A DNA stretch of 64,000 nucleotides from assembly GCF_914767665.1 (NCBI RefSeq), contig NC_059502.1, positions 9,052,001 to 9,116,000 of the forward strand, given 5' to 3'. This document shows, one piece after another, positions 24,000 to 34,174 of the stretch; position 1 is the first letter of the stretch; each line of letters opens with the position of its first letter. This stretch comes from Harmonia axyridis (taxonomy: Eukaryota > Arthropoda > Insecta > Coleoptera > Coccinellidae). The notes beneath the pieces are model-generated. The model saw only the letters and a list, made by a program, of their open reading frames with translations, was not told the origin of the DNA and made no database searches. A program made the translations under genes and the position numbers.

Positions 24000-24430
24000 A
24001 AACATCCCCCGATCGATCACACCAACAACGCATAGTGTCCAGATGTAGTCCACCGCCTAAAGGCCGGCACACACGACACGTCCGATCCCCACAAAGAGAT
24101 ACCGCGGCCACACTGCAAACGTAATTAGCACGTGACATTGTTTGTCTTGGCACGTCGCCTCGACAAACGGGGCGCATCAACCGCGAGGTCGACAAATATG
24201 ACCTCTGGTGACGTCTTCGGGCTGGCGATCTCTAACGGGTAGGCTAAAGGGGGAAGGCCGGTCCGGCAAGACGGATGGTCTTCGGTCGCGATAATCACGA
24301 CAACAAATTGTGGATAGTTTAATGGGAACCCGTTAACGGGACAGTGGCGCCCGGTACGGGGAAACGGGCTAGGGTTTAATTAGCGCCGAGGATGATGAAT
24401 AGCCTGTCGGATTGGTAATTAAGAATCGAA
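24000..24430. other. CpG-rich block 9
   Basis: AACATCCCCCGATCGATCAC to GCGCCGAGGATGATG, with GGGTTTAATTAGCGCC and TTAATGGGAACCCGTTAACG inside. A minus-strand frame of 65 codons is Cys-rich but without a known pattern, probably compositional. Confidence 0.45.
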
Positions 24431-24652
24431 ACTGGAAGAGGATGGTGGAAGTTTGAGGTTGTATCGACTTGGAGACCAAATTGGTTGTGTTGCGGTACGG
24501 AAGTTGCGGTTTTTGGTTTCTTATTTTCGGGTTTTCGAACCTTCCAAGTCTTCGTTTATTATTATTATTATTTTTTTACTGAATCGGGGTCGTTGCGGCT
24601 CTATTAGCCTTCCGGGACCTAGTTGATCTGTTAATCTTTCGACAGGGAAACC

Positions 24653-25945
24653 CAATATTCACGGTGGGACCAGCTCAGCGTAGTGTATTATGAGTTGTTA
24701 AAACCGACTGAAACAATCACATGCGATCGTTATCGAACGCAATTAATGCGTTTGAGCCGAGCATTGAGAGACAAACGGCCGCAATACAACGAGAGGCACG
24801 ATAAAGTGATTTTACAACATGACAATCCTCGTCCCTATGTTGCTCTCTCAGACTATCACTTTTTTCGATCAACAACACACGGCCTGGCTGACCAGCACTT
24901 CCGGTCTTATGAAGAACTAAAAATTGGATCGATTCGTGGATCGCGGCAATGCTTTGAATCCGGAATGTATAGGGTGTTGTTATACGAGGTATATAACTTT
25001 AAGTTGGCATTACTTGTCAAGATGGCGACCGATTCATCAACTGTCAAGTGATTTATTCTCAGTTTGGTTTGGCAATTCATCATGAATAGACTCACGCCTG
25101 AACAACGCTTGCAAATAGTGCAATTTTATTTCGAAAATAATGGCTGTGCGGAATACGTATCGCACAGTAAGTCCATTTTATTTTGATTAGCGATGAATCG
25201 CACTTCTGGTTGAATGGCTACGTCAACAAACAAAACTGCCGCATTTGGAGTGAAGTTAATCCTCAAGTGTATATCGAAACACCGTTACATCCAGAAAAAC
25301 TGACTGTTTGGTGCGCTTTATGGGCTGTTGGAATCATTGGTCCGTACTTCTTTTAAAACGATGATGGCCAGAACGTTACAGTCAATGGTGATCGGTATAG
25401 AGCCATGATTACTAACTTTTTCATTCCTGAATTGAACAACCATGATGTCCAGGAGCTGTGGTTCCAACAAGACGGCGCAACATGTCACACAGCTCGTGGC
25501 GCAATCGATTTATTGAAAGACACGTTTGGTGACCGCCTAATTTCACGTATTGGACCTGTGAATTGGCCTCCATGATCTTGTGATTATAACCGCTAGACTA
25601 CTTTCTGTGGGGCTATGTAAAGTCATTGGTCTATGAATAAGACAACTTTCCCCGAGTTATTGGCGATATACGGCCACAAATGTTGGAAAAAGTCATCGAA
25701 AATTGAACGTCCAGATTGGATTACATCCGAGCCAGCCGTGGCGGTTATATGCCAGAAATCATATTTAAAATGTAATGCCACAAAATTATATTGCGGATAA
25801 ATAAAATTCATGTCAATCGAATAATCCATCGTTGTTTTATTGCAATTTAAAGTTCTATAGCTCTAAAAAAACACCCTTTATAACCAGTTTTTTACAATAA
25901 AGCCTCGAATTTCGGAAAAAAACGGCGGAAGCAAAGTTGTACGCC
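24653..25945 (+). mobile_element. cecropia-type mariner copy M5, split by R4
   Basis: The left part (24653-24969) reads YYELLKPTETITCDRYRTQL, RLSRALRDKRPQYNERHDKV and HDNPRPYV. It then has a deletion to LSDYHFF and HGLADQHFRSYEELKI. The right part (25882-25945) reads ACCAGTTTTTTACAATAAAG and ends in the TIR at 25943. The 0.9-kb DD41D element R4 sits between them. The 5' half is missing. Confidence 0.85.
24970..25881 (+). mobile_element. DD41D (rosa-type) element copy R4, nested in a mariner copy
   Basis: Its ends GGGTGTTGTTATACGAGG and AAAAAAACACCCTTTA lie inside cecropia-type mariner sequence, which stops at AATGTATA on the left and resumes at TATAACCAG on the right. This is a clean TA-targeted insertion. 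The interior has the shared deletion and several disablements (stop in FFKNDDG, WPP followed by a stop, and loss of part of the C-terminus). The second catalytic motif QQDGATCHTA is intact. Confidence 0.9.
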
Positions 25946-26189
25946 ATGAATATCAAATAATGCAATTGATTAACAAAAATTTCAGCATGAGCGATGGTAA
26001 CAATATTAACCTAAATATTAATATTAAAATATGTAAAATTCTACGTGATTCAAATTCCGCAGAATCAACTGTACGAATTATAAACATTTTTGGGAGAGAT
26101 TTCAGTAACAATAAAAAAAAAATTAATGCAATCCAGATACCTATTAAGAAATGCCCTTAAATCTAAAACTGAGGCGCCTCCTAACATTT

Positions 26190-26430
26190 TTATCCGATTC
26201 CAAGATCATATCCCGCTGGAGTCTAGACGCTAGGGGGCGGACCAAGAATTAGAACGATTTGTACATATTGTTGCCTGCCCGGTCGTTATTTTGAAGATGT
26301 ATCAATTCCCCGTTTTACCTGTTCCTAAAGATACGTATCTGGCTCGAGCAGGAACTTGAGACAATGAAGAAGTTGGCGATATTAGCGGAACCAGGGCTGG
26401 ACTCGATTCGATCAGGTAGTCACCATATTG
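26190..26430. other. moderately GC-rich block 10
   Basis: ATCATATCCCGCTGGAGTCT to ACTCGATTCGATCAGGTAGT, single-copy in the window, between mariner M5 and the dispersed repeat copy 2. No frame is convincing. Confidence 0.35.
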
Positions 26431-26519
26431 TAGTGAATTTTAACAATTAACTTATTGGAAAACCCTGTATATTTCCAATAAGATACAATATTCGACTTAA
26501 CTCGTTAATATTTACCATA

Positions 26520-27045
26520 GAGGTATAAACATAGATAGAGGAAGTATACACAATTTTTACATGTCCCCAAAATGGTTAGTTTACATTGTCGGATTGTGAT
26601 ATATTTTCAAATCCACAATTTTACTATATCGTTATGAATGTATCTTATATTGAATGAAATATATTTATTGAGTGATTCCCGCTTAAATATGCAAATTTGA
26701 ATATTTGGAATCTGATATTTTTTCTAATTGTCGAATTTATAATAAGCAGAATATTTATTATTTTCTGTATCTACCTGCTGAAATCCAAGGTTTGGCAACT
26801 TTTGCTCTCCTAGTGTCATCGGTGGTTTCGCGTCGTTTGGCTCGCTTGAAGTTTGTTTTCTGAATTTCTGATATATTTAGGTATTCATTTCAATATATTT
26901 TGAGTTAATATGAAACGTTGATTCATTATGAGACATAAGAAGTGCGTTCTTTGTGGAGAAACTCGCGAATTGAGTAAAATATCTTATCACTAATATGTTT
27001 TCATCTCCGCGCGCTTCATGTCAAATTTGATAGTTCATATTGAAC
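26520..27045 (+). repeat. dispersed repeat, copy 2, with clipped Cys-motif frame
   Basis: It is the same repeat as at 10430-10930. At 26928 it opens MRHKKCVLCGETRELSKISY before a stop. The CxxC start followed by Ser-x-His resembles the beginning of a THAP-type or similar zinc finger, but only about 21 residues exist. The upstream 400 bp, conserved between copies, would then be promoter and leader of a mobile or duplicated gene. This is inference. Confidence 0.75.
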
Positions 27046-27456
27046 TTACTGAACTTACTGAAAATGACATGTGTGACTATGTTTATAAGTTCCAATATTT
27101 GACGTAACTCGTTAATATCTACGATTCCTGGATAACAAAATTGACTTAACAACATTAGCCTAAAATTAAACAATCGTTCGATTTCCTCGAATCTGTTTTC
27201 AAGGCAATACGCAGAACGTTTTGACGACGACCTGTCATAATGATAGGATCCTTCGATTCGATACGGTTCTGACAGCAATGTTGCGTGCAACTTTATTTAT
27301 TCTTCAGATAATTGACCGTTATCGACGATTGCGAGGAACAAATCAGGAATAGCACTCTAAACAATTGCCATTACCCGTTGGATGATTAGAATGGACGATA
27401 AGTAGTTTCTCGAAAAAAAAATTACAATTTCTCTAGAATTCCAGCTGGATTCCTAC

Positions 27457-27564
27457 CTTTTTGTTGACGAGTCGTGGTTCATCCTTGGCTAACTTCAACA
27501 GCTCCTGGAAGTCCCCTTTCGATGCTGTCACGTACCATTCCACACATTTCTTGGGGTCTAAATT
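27457..27564 (-). CDS. sowah: sowah exon: first ankyrin repeat
   Basis: The acceptor TTTTTCCTTCCAG precedes 27564 and the donor AAAAAG|GTAGGA follows 27457. The 108 nt (36 codons, phase 0 in and out) read NLDPKKCVEWYVTASKGDF, then QELLKLAKDEPRLVNKK. This matches the opening of the SOWAH ankyrin block, where LDP-K-x-x-E-W and a helix-turn-helix ending in a lysine-rich turn precede the TALHWAAKHG repeat. That next repeat is not found anywhere to the left, so the intron is at least 27.4 kb and the C-terminal exons lie outside the window. Counting the exons seen so far, the ankyrin block starts near residue 314. Confidence 0.85.
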
Positions 27565-27789
27565 CTGGAAGGAAAAATTTGTCAGAGAGAATTTGGAAAA
27601 GTTCAAACAGGAGCGAGAGAAATGAAATAATGAAAATTGCAATGAATTTTTTGTGGAATTAATGTTCTGTAAAGTATAATCAATAAAGGTGTCAAAAAAA
27701 TATGTCAATATTTCATATAATTTAAAAGATCCTATTAGTCAATTCGAATACTTAATACTTATATAAATTAATTTCAGGCGAAGATAAAT

Positions 27790-29064
27790 ACAAGGTTGTC
27801 CAATAAGTTTTGCGGTTCGATAAGAAAATCACAATTTCATGGTTTGAAATACACTTAATTATTCAATATAGTCTCTCTGAAAGTCAATACACTTGTTCCA
27901 ACGAGATTCCAATTTATGAATTCCATCCCTGAAGTGAGAATCTGGAAGGGTTGCAAAATATGGTTCTACATCTGTTATGATTTCATCATTTGATGAAAAA
28001 CGCTTACAACGCATAATCATTCTTAGGTTTGGAAACAGATGGAAGTCACTAAGTGCCAAATCTGGTGAATACGGTGGATGCTCTTACAATTCAAACTTTA
28101 ATTCATAGATTTTAGCCTTTGTCGAAATTCTCTTGTGACACGGTGCATTGTACTGATAAAAAGAATTGTTATCTCCTGCAACCAGGTCATTTTTTTAATT
28201 TCTTTCAGCCGGTCTAGAAGGTAACAATAACATTCAGAATATATTTTTACCAGTTTTCATGATATCCACGAACAAAATTCATTTCGCATCTTAAAAAACT
28301 GATGCCAACACCTTCTTGGCCGATTTCTGGACATGAACTCGTTTCGGAGCCGAAGAACCAGCCTCACACCTCTCTTTAGCCCTAATTTTGATTCAAGATC
28401 ATTGTGGTAGACCCAAGGTTCATTCATAGTGATGAATCGACGCACAAAATCCACTTCATCATTTCGAAAATGCTCTAAATGTTGCTTAGAAAGTCGAATT
28501 CAAATGTGTTTTTGTTCCTTTGTTAGCGAATACGACACATTTTTTGCATTTCTAGAATTCCATTACTTCAGTCAATATCATATTGTTCACCCTACCCAAT
28601 GAGATGCTTATTAGGGCTTTTATTAAGTCTTTTCCATTCACTCGACGATTGTCCTGTAGTTTTTCTACGATTTCTGTTTTTGTTGATGTGTTTAGACGTC
28701 CTTGACGTAGATCTTCCTAAAAGATTTTACGACCACGTTTGAAGTCAGCAACCCATCTTTCTAATGTACTAATTGAAAGCGAAGAATCCTTATACACTTT
28801 CAAGATTCGTTCATAAATTTCCTTTGCTTTTAAACCTTCCAAAAATAAATATTCAATCACTGCACGATACTTGATTGTTTCCATTGTAAAAAAAATACTG
28901 TAACACGTCGATAAAAAATGGCTTGTAAACAAATAATGAATTGGCAGATGGAAATGAAACTTCACACACGTTCATATGAAGAGTATACCAACATAACAAG
29001 AAAAATTTAAGCTAGTAGCAACGCTCTCTTATCGAACCGCAAAACTTATTGAACAACCTTAGTA
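27790..29064 (-). mobile_element. full-length mariner-like element with 34-bp terminal inverted repeats
   Basis: The ends AAGGTTGTCCAATAAGTTTT (27792) and the reverse complement at 29027-29060 form 34-bp inverted repeats with one mismatch, with TA dinucleotides a few bases outside each end. The span of about 1.27 kb is typical for mariner. It holds one decayed transposase frame on the minus strand, and sits in the 5.4-kb sowah intron, about 225 bp upstream of the ankyrin exon. TIR preservation contrasts with the ruined gene. Confidence 0.9.
27859..28884 (-). pseudogene. mariner (DD34D) transposase pseudogene
   Basis: It starts at ATG 28884 (METIKYRAVIEYLFLEGLKA) with the N-terminal helix-turn-helix and ends FQRDYIE then TAA. 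Stops and frameshifts interrupt it, for example after KRGRKIF. The first catalytic motif reads FITMNEPWVYH, where families have MDE, so the first Asp is Asn. The second reads QYNAPCHK, where families have QDN, so that Asp is Tyr. The third (LSDFHLF) keeps its Asp. Two of three catalytic residues are therefore gone. Length (about 342 codons) is normal for mariner. Confidence 0.85.
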
Positions 29065-29663
29065 TATAAAACTAGGTATTAAAAAAACAATTAGAATAAC
29101 CCTAGATTCTCGAGCAAAACCCGAGATGTATCGCATAATAACGATGACCGAACAAATCACGGTCAAAGTGGCACTAAATTTCTAAAAATTAACATAATAA
29201 GGTCGCCACGTATGCTGATCAACGTATAATATGTCTTAGGGTCGATTTCATCAAAGCGAATACACTACCGTCATTAAGATAAGGAAAACAATTAAGCCTT
29301 TTTAATTGAACACACAAGCTGTAGAGAGAGAGATTTTAATCGCGAAAAAAACGCTTGCAGTCATCGGAACGGCCTCAAAAATGACTATAATAGCAGGTAG
29401 AGACTTCGTGATATATCTAAATATAGTTATGATTTCAAAATGGATTTTATATGAGACTCCCTCGCTCGACGCAAGTATTTTATTCGAAAAAAATGTTCTC
29501 TGAAAGCAATAACAATGAAAATTCTAACGGAAATGATCATTTCCATACATGTGGAAAAAATTGTATACATATTTCATTATAAAAGTGACTTTTCTACCTT
29601 CTGAAGGGTTTTTCAACAAAAATGATACAATTTAGAAAGGATACAATGGCAACACTTAAATAA
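29065..29663. other. no gene seen
   Basis: AT-rich DNA between the mariner at 27790-29064 and the 478-bp array. A 65-codon plus-strand frame (29306-29503) has no known motif. Confidence 0.4.
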
Positions 29664-32237
29664 ATTATCAATTTTTTCTTTAAAAATTACAGATTTTTGC
29701 CTATAATTTATGTAATAATGTACTGATCGCCCAACAGTAAGCATTTTCGTAATCTACATAGTCGAATCAATCAATAAAATGATACAATATTCCCTTGAAG
29801 GAACTTTTATTTTTCAGAAAATTTTCTATAGAGTATAGAATATAGTATAGAAAATTTTACGAAAATTTTTGGACAAAAAATTTTTCAGGTGAGATCGAAA
29901 TTCGGCTAATCAGAGATCGTCAATTATGGCACTGCTCACCGATTTTCCGTAGAGCTCCCAGTTTTAAAGAAATTTGAACTCGAAATTTATGAAAAAATTG
30001 AATTTGCCTCTAAAAATCGTTATATCTCCTGAATCATTCGTCACAGACCATTCAAATAAAAACGTTTCCAAACTTCAAGTTCCGCTCTAAAACATAGTGA
30101 GGTTTCAAGTGCGTAGCCCATGTCTAGAAGAAGTGGCAGCTTCGGGAAAATTATCAATTTTTTCTTTAAAAATTACAGATTTTTGCCTATAATTTATGTA
30201 ATAATGTACTGATCGCCCAACTGTAAGCATTTTCGTAATCTACGTAGTCGAATCAACCAATAAAATGATACAATATTCCCTTGAAGGAACTTTTATTTTT
30301 TGGAAAATTTTCTAAGGGTTAGGTATAGAAAATTTTACGAAAATTTTTGGACAAAAAATTTTTCAGGTGAGATCGAAATTCGGCTAATCAGAGATCGTCA
30401 ATTATGGCACTGCTCACCGATTTTCCGTAGAGCTCCCAGTTTTGAAGAAATTTGAACTCGAAATTTGGGAAAAAATTGATTTTGCCTCTAAAAATCGTTA
30501 TATCTCCTGAATCATTCGTCACAGACCATTCAAATAAAAACGTTTCCAAACTTCAAGTTCCGCTCTAAAACATAGTGAGGTTTCAAGTGCGTAGCCCATG
30601 TCTAGAAGAAGTGGCAGCTGCGGGAAAATTATCAATTTTTTCTTTAAAAATTACAGATTTTTGCCTATAATTTATGTAATAATGTACTGATCGCCCAACT
30701 CTGAGCATTTTCGTAATCTACATAGTCGAATCAATCAATAAAATGATACAATATTCCCATGAAGGAACTTTTATTTTTTGGAAAATTTTCTAAGGGTTAG
30801 GTATAGAAAATTTTACGAAAATTTTTGGACAAAAAATTTTTCAGGTGAGATCGAAATTCGGCTAATCAGAGATCGTCAATTATGGCACTGCTCACCGATT
30901 CTCCGTAGAGCTCCCAGTTTTGAAGAAAATTGAACTCAAAATTTGGGAAAAAATTGAATTTGCCTCTAAAAATCGTTATATCTCCTGAATCATTCGTCAC
31001 AGACCATTCAAATAAAAACGTTTCCAAACTTCAAGTTCCGCTCTAAAACATAGTGAGGTTTCAAGTGCGTAGCCCATGTCTAGAAGAAGTGGCAGCTTCG
31101 GGAAAATTATCAATTTTTTCTTTAAAAATTACAGATTTTTGCCTATAATTTATGTAATAATGTACTGATCGCCCAACTCTGAGCATTTTCGTAATCTACA
31201 TAGTCGAATCAATCAATAAAATGATACAATATTCCCATGAAGGAACTTTTATTTTTTGGAAAATTTTCTAAGGGTTAGGTATAGAAAATTTTACGAAAAT
31301 TTTTGGACAAAAAATTTTTCAGGTGAGATCGAAATTCGGCTAATCAGAGATCGTCAATTATGGCACTGCTCACCGATTTTCCGTAGAGCTCCCAGTTTTG
31401 AAGAAATTTGAACTCGAAATTTGGGAAAAAATTGATTTTGCCTCTAAAAATCGTTATATCTCCTGAATCATTCGTCACAGACCATTCAAATAAAAACGTT
31501 TCCAAACTTCAAGTTCCGCTCTAAAACATAGTGAGGTTTCAAGTGCGTAGCCCATGTCTAGAAGAAGTGGCAGCTGCGGGAAAATTATCAATTTTTTCTT
31601 TAAAAATTACAGATTTTTGCCTATAATTTATGTAATAATGTACTGATCGCCCAACTCTGAGCATTTTCGTAATCTACATAGTCGAATCAATCAATAAAAT
31701 GATACAATATTCCCATGAAGGAACTTTTATTTTTTGGAAAATTTTCTAAGGGTTAGGTATAGAAAATTTTACGAAAATTTTTGGACAAAAAATTTTTCAG
31801 GTGAGATCGAAATTCGGCTAATCAGAGATCGTCAATTATGGCACTGCTCACCGATTTTCCGTAGAGCTCCCAGTTTTGAAGAAATTTGAACTCGAAATTT
31901 GGGAAAAAATTGATTTTGCCTCTAAAAATCGTTATATCTCCTGAATCATTCGTCACAGACCATTCAAATAAAAACGTTTCCAAACTTCAAGTTCCGCTCT
32001 AAAACATAGTGAGGTTTCAAGTGCGTAGCCCATGTCTAGAAGAAGTGGCAGCTGCGGGAAAATTATCAATTTTTTCTTTAAAAATTACAGATTTTTGCCT
32101 ATAATTTATGAAATAATGTACTGATCGCCCAACTGTAAGCATTTTCGTAATCTACGTAGCCGAATCAATCAATAAAATGATACAATATTCCCTTGAAGGA
32201 ACTTTTATTTTTCAGAAAATTTTCTAAGGGTCAGGTA
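29664..32237. repeat. 478-bp tandem repeat array, about 5.4 copies
   Basis: The phrase ATTATCAATTTTTTCTTT recurs at 29664, 30150, 30628, 31106, 31584 and 32062. Spacings are 486, then 478 four times. Each unit carries the same blocks, such as TATGGCACTGCTCACCGATT and AAACTTCAAGTTCCGCTC. Inner units differ by only a few bases, while the first and the partial last unit share edge variants (CTGTAAGC, CCCTTGAAGG, TTTTTCAG). This is the usual pattern of homogenisation by unequal crossing-over, with diverged edges. No open frame is conserved. The array lies in the intron between the 36-nt and ankyrin exons of sowah. Confidence 0.95.
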
Positions 32238-32249
32238 TTATGTTTTGAC

Positions 32250-32400
32250 GCTTTTTATGTCACTAGTGTTCAGTGACAGTAGGTTATGCCATTCTATCAC
32301 AGAAGGACTCACGCTTCAAGAATGTTTAGACATTATTGAATTATTTTATCAAGATCAGTGATCATTTGTGTTATCATTACAAGCATTTTCAATTCATCAG
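32250..32400 (+). pseudogene. possible DD41D-type transposase N-terminal relic next to palindrome
   Basis: The plus strand reads ITEGLTLQECLDIIELFYQD followed by a stop and SFVLSLQAF. This matches the pattern of the N-terminal HTH in DD41D transposases. It starts right after the 478-bp array and stops at the large palindrome at 32401. Confidence 0.35.
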
Positions 32401-32533
32401 TACCGCATAACGCAACCCAAGATGACAAACAAACGAAATAGTAGGCACCTTATTGAACGCTGGCAGGCGCAAAGCGTTCAATAAGGTGCCTACTATTTCT
32501 TTTGTTTGTCATATTGGGTTGAGTTATGCGGTA
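32401..32533. repeat. large palindrome, arms of about 61 bp
   Basis: TACCGCATAACGCAACCCAA at 32401 mirrors TTGGGTTGAGTTATGCGGTA ending at 32533. The inner arms AGTAGGCACCTTATTGAACG and CGTTCAATAAGGTGCCTACT are exact, with a loop of about 10 bp (GGCAGGCGCA). Only a few mismatches occur. It follows directly on a DD41D-like N-terminal relic. Confidence 0.9.
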
Positions 32534-32967
32534 ATGATGTCCCCGCACAAGGGTGAAACCGGTATATCGCTACTCTCCCTTGATGACATGCATTCTCCTT
32601 GGGTTACTTTCGATTATGATTCCTACGTAATATCGTGGAAGTCTTCTGTTTGACAATGGTTATGTTGATGGCATTTTTGCTGATACATTAACCAGATAAA
32701 TAATTAATAACGTATTATTAAATACTTGAGATTGTATTTTTTTTTCTTTTTGTATTTTCTTGAAGCATTCCTATTGGAAGACCTTATATTTTGTGTTAAA
32801 AAAGGGTAGAACCCAGAACAAAATCTGTCATTGAGCCTACAGTTAACCAGAAAATGACAATCTAATTGAACTAAAGGTCAACACACACTACAAGAAGTCT
32901 TAGTCTTCTAGTAATTTTCCCAGATTTTCTCAAATGACGACAAAAAAAGTGGAAAAAGAGCACTTAC

Positions 32968-33003
32968 CGATGTAACAGAGGCGCCATCGTCCTCGTCTTG
33001 ACC
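32968..33003 (-). CDS. sowah: sowah micro-exon (36 nt), acidic GQDEDDGASVTS
   Basis: A 36-nt exon is flanked by a textbook acceptor (a run of T then CTGTTCGCAG) and a textbook donor (TCG|GTAAGTG). It encodes GQDEDDGASVTS in phase 0 in and phase 0 out. The acidic, Ser/Thr-ending peptide leads straight into the NLDPKK start of the ankyrin exon at 27564. SOWAH proteins typically have an acidic Ser-rich stretch just before the LDPKE-type ankyrin start. Being a multiple of three it could be skipped without breaking the frame, so it is a candidate cassette exon. The following intron (about 5.4 kb) holds the 478-bp satellite and a full mariner copy. Confidence 0.8.
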
Positions 33004-33308
33004 CTGCGAACAGAAAAAAAAACTCGTTGAATGAAAAGGATCGGTGTGTATATAAATTAGCATGCAGATAAAATCTAGGGACCGATTATACCATCGTCCA
33101 TCACTCTGGAGAAACGGACGAGTCACGTTAGCATTATTAGAGGATAAAATCGTACGCCCGGTACAATTTGTCAAGGAGTGCTGGCGAGGGTGCTGAAAAA
33201 TCGTGCTTCGGAGACGTTGATGCGATTGGGGAATGTACGATAACAGGTGCATGGGCTGGATAAAAATTAATGATACTGCAGTTTTTGGAAATTAACGCTG
33301 TTTATAAC

Positions 33309-33909
33309 ATTTCGCTCAATAAGTTCCGGGCCTAGCGTGCAGATTGGGTATGAAGTGGAGGATCAGGAGGGGTCCCTGAGGCGCCCCTCTATCCAAATAT
33401 CGAAATGAGGAATGTTCGTCAAAACTTTGGAAACATTGAATCTTTAAACGAAAATCTAAAGGAAATGTCAACCTGAAGGTCGACACCCTGTAGAAAGACT
33501 ACGATCAAAATGTAGGTACAAACAGAATCAATCAGATATATCGAATTCTCAAATAGGCCACATAAAAAGTATAGTTTTCCCTTTAAGCTACACCACAACG
33601 AAGACTACGACATCGAAAGATATAGATACTACCAATGAAATAGTCCTGTGGTTTGCTTCTTCTGAAAATATTTACTTTATGATATACCTTGTCACTCAAT
33701 AAGTACCAGGCTTGCGCAAGATGGCAGCGCTAATGCCACAACACTTTCTCTTGTTAGTACCAAACTACAAAACTAACCAGTAAAATAGTCCTGTGGTTTG
33801 CTTCTTCTGAAAATTTCTCTGATATACCTTGTCACTCAATAAGTACCAGGCTTGCGCAAGATGGCACCGTTAATGCCACAGCACTTTTTCTTGTTACTAC
33901 CAAACTATA
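33309..33909. repeat. mariner-type TIR relics and a 145-bp tandem duplication
   Basis: CTCAATAAGTTCCGGGCCTA at 33313 looks like a mariner TIR; a reverse-oriented GCCCGGAACTTATTGA occurs at 44884. The related CACTCAATAAGTACCAGGCT occurs at 33690 and again about 145 bp later. The whole block TAGTCCTGTGGTTTGCTTCT to ATGCCACA is duplicated (33636-33780 and 33781-33909), with a few differences. No transposase is readable between them. Confidence 0.6.
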
Positions 33910-34079
33910 CACAAGATGCGTGTCAAAATTTCAGATCAGAGTTGAGTCTGGATCGAAATATTGAAGTTTAAGGTTCATCTAACAAATAAATAAAACAGTT
34001 TTTTTATTGGAAAAATTCTGTGCAAAATGACTTGATAACTGTGGTCACAACAACAACGGTTGAAAGAAGATCCAAGAAA

Positions 34080-34170
34080 AGAAATTTGGCTCTGAGAAGA
34101 AGTGATCGCCGAGGTTCAAGAATATTTCGAGAGCAAAGACTTTTTTTTTGGACTGAAAAGCTTCAGAGCA
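34080..34170 (+). pseudogene. mariner C-terminal relic cut by R5
   Basis: The plus strand reads EEVIAEVQEYFESKD after a one-base shift, the conserved C-terminal helix of DD34D transposases (NEEVIAE-EAYFEAKDKSYY). Just downstream, at a TA, begins the DD41D copy R5. Confidence 0.6.
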
Positions 34171-34174
34171 GGTA

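Noticed and set aside
1..27456. Remaining sowah ankyrin exons
   Set aside because: I looked on the minus strand for the HWAAKHG-type repeat and found none. The exons probably lie outside the window.
29664..32237. CRISPR-like array
   Set aside because: Units are 478 bp, continuous and without unique spacers. It is a eukaryotic tandem repeat.
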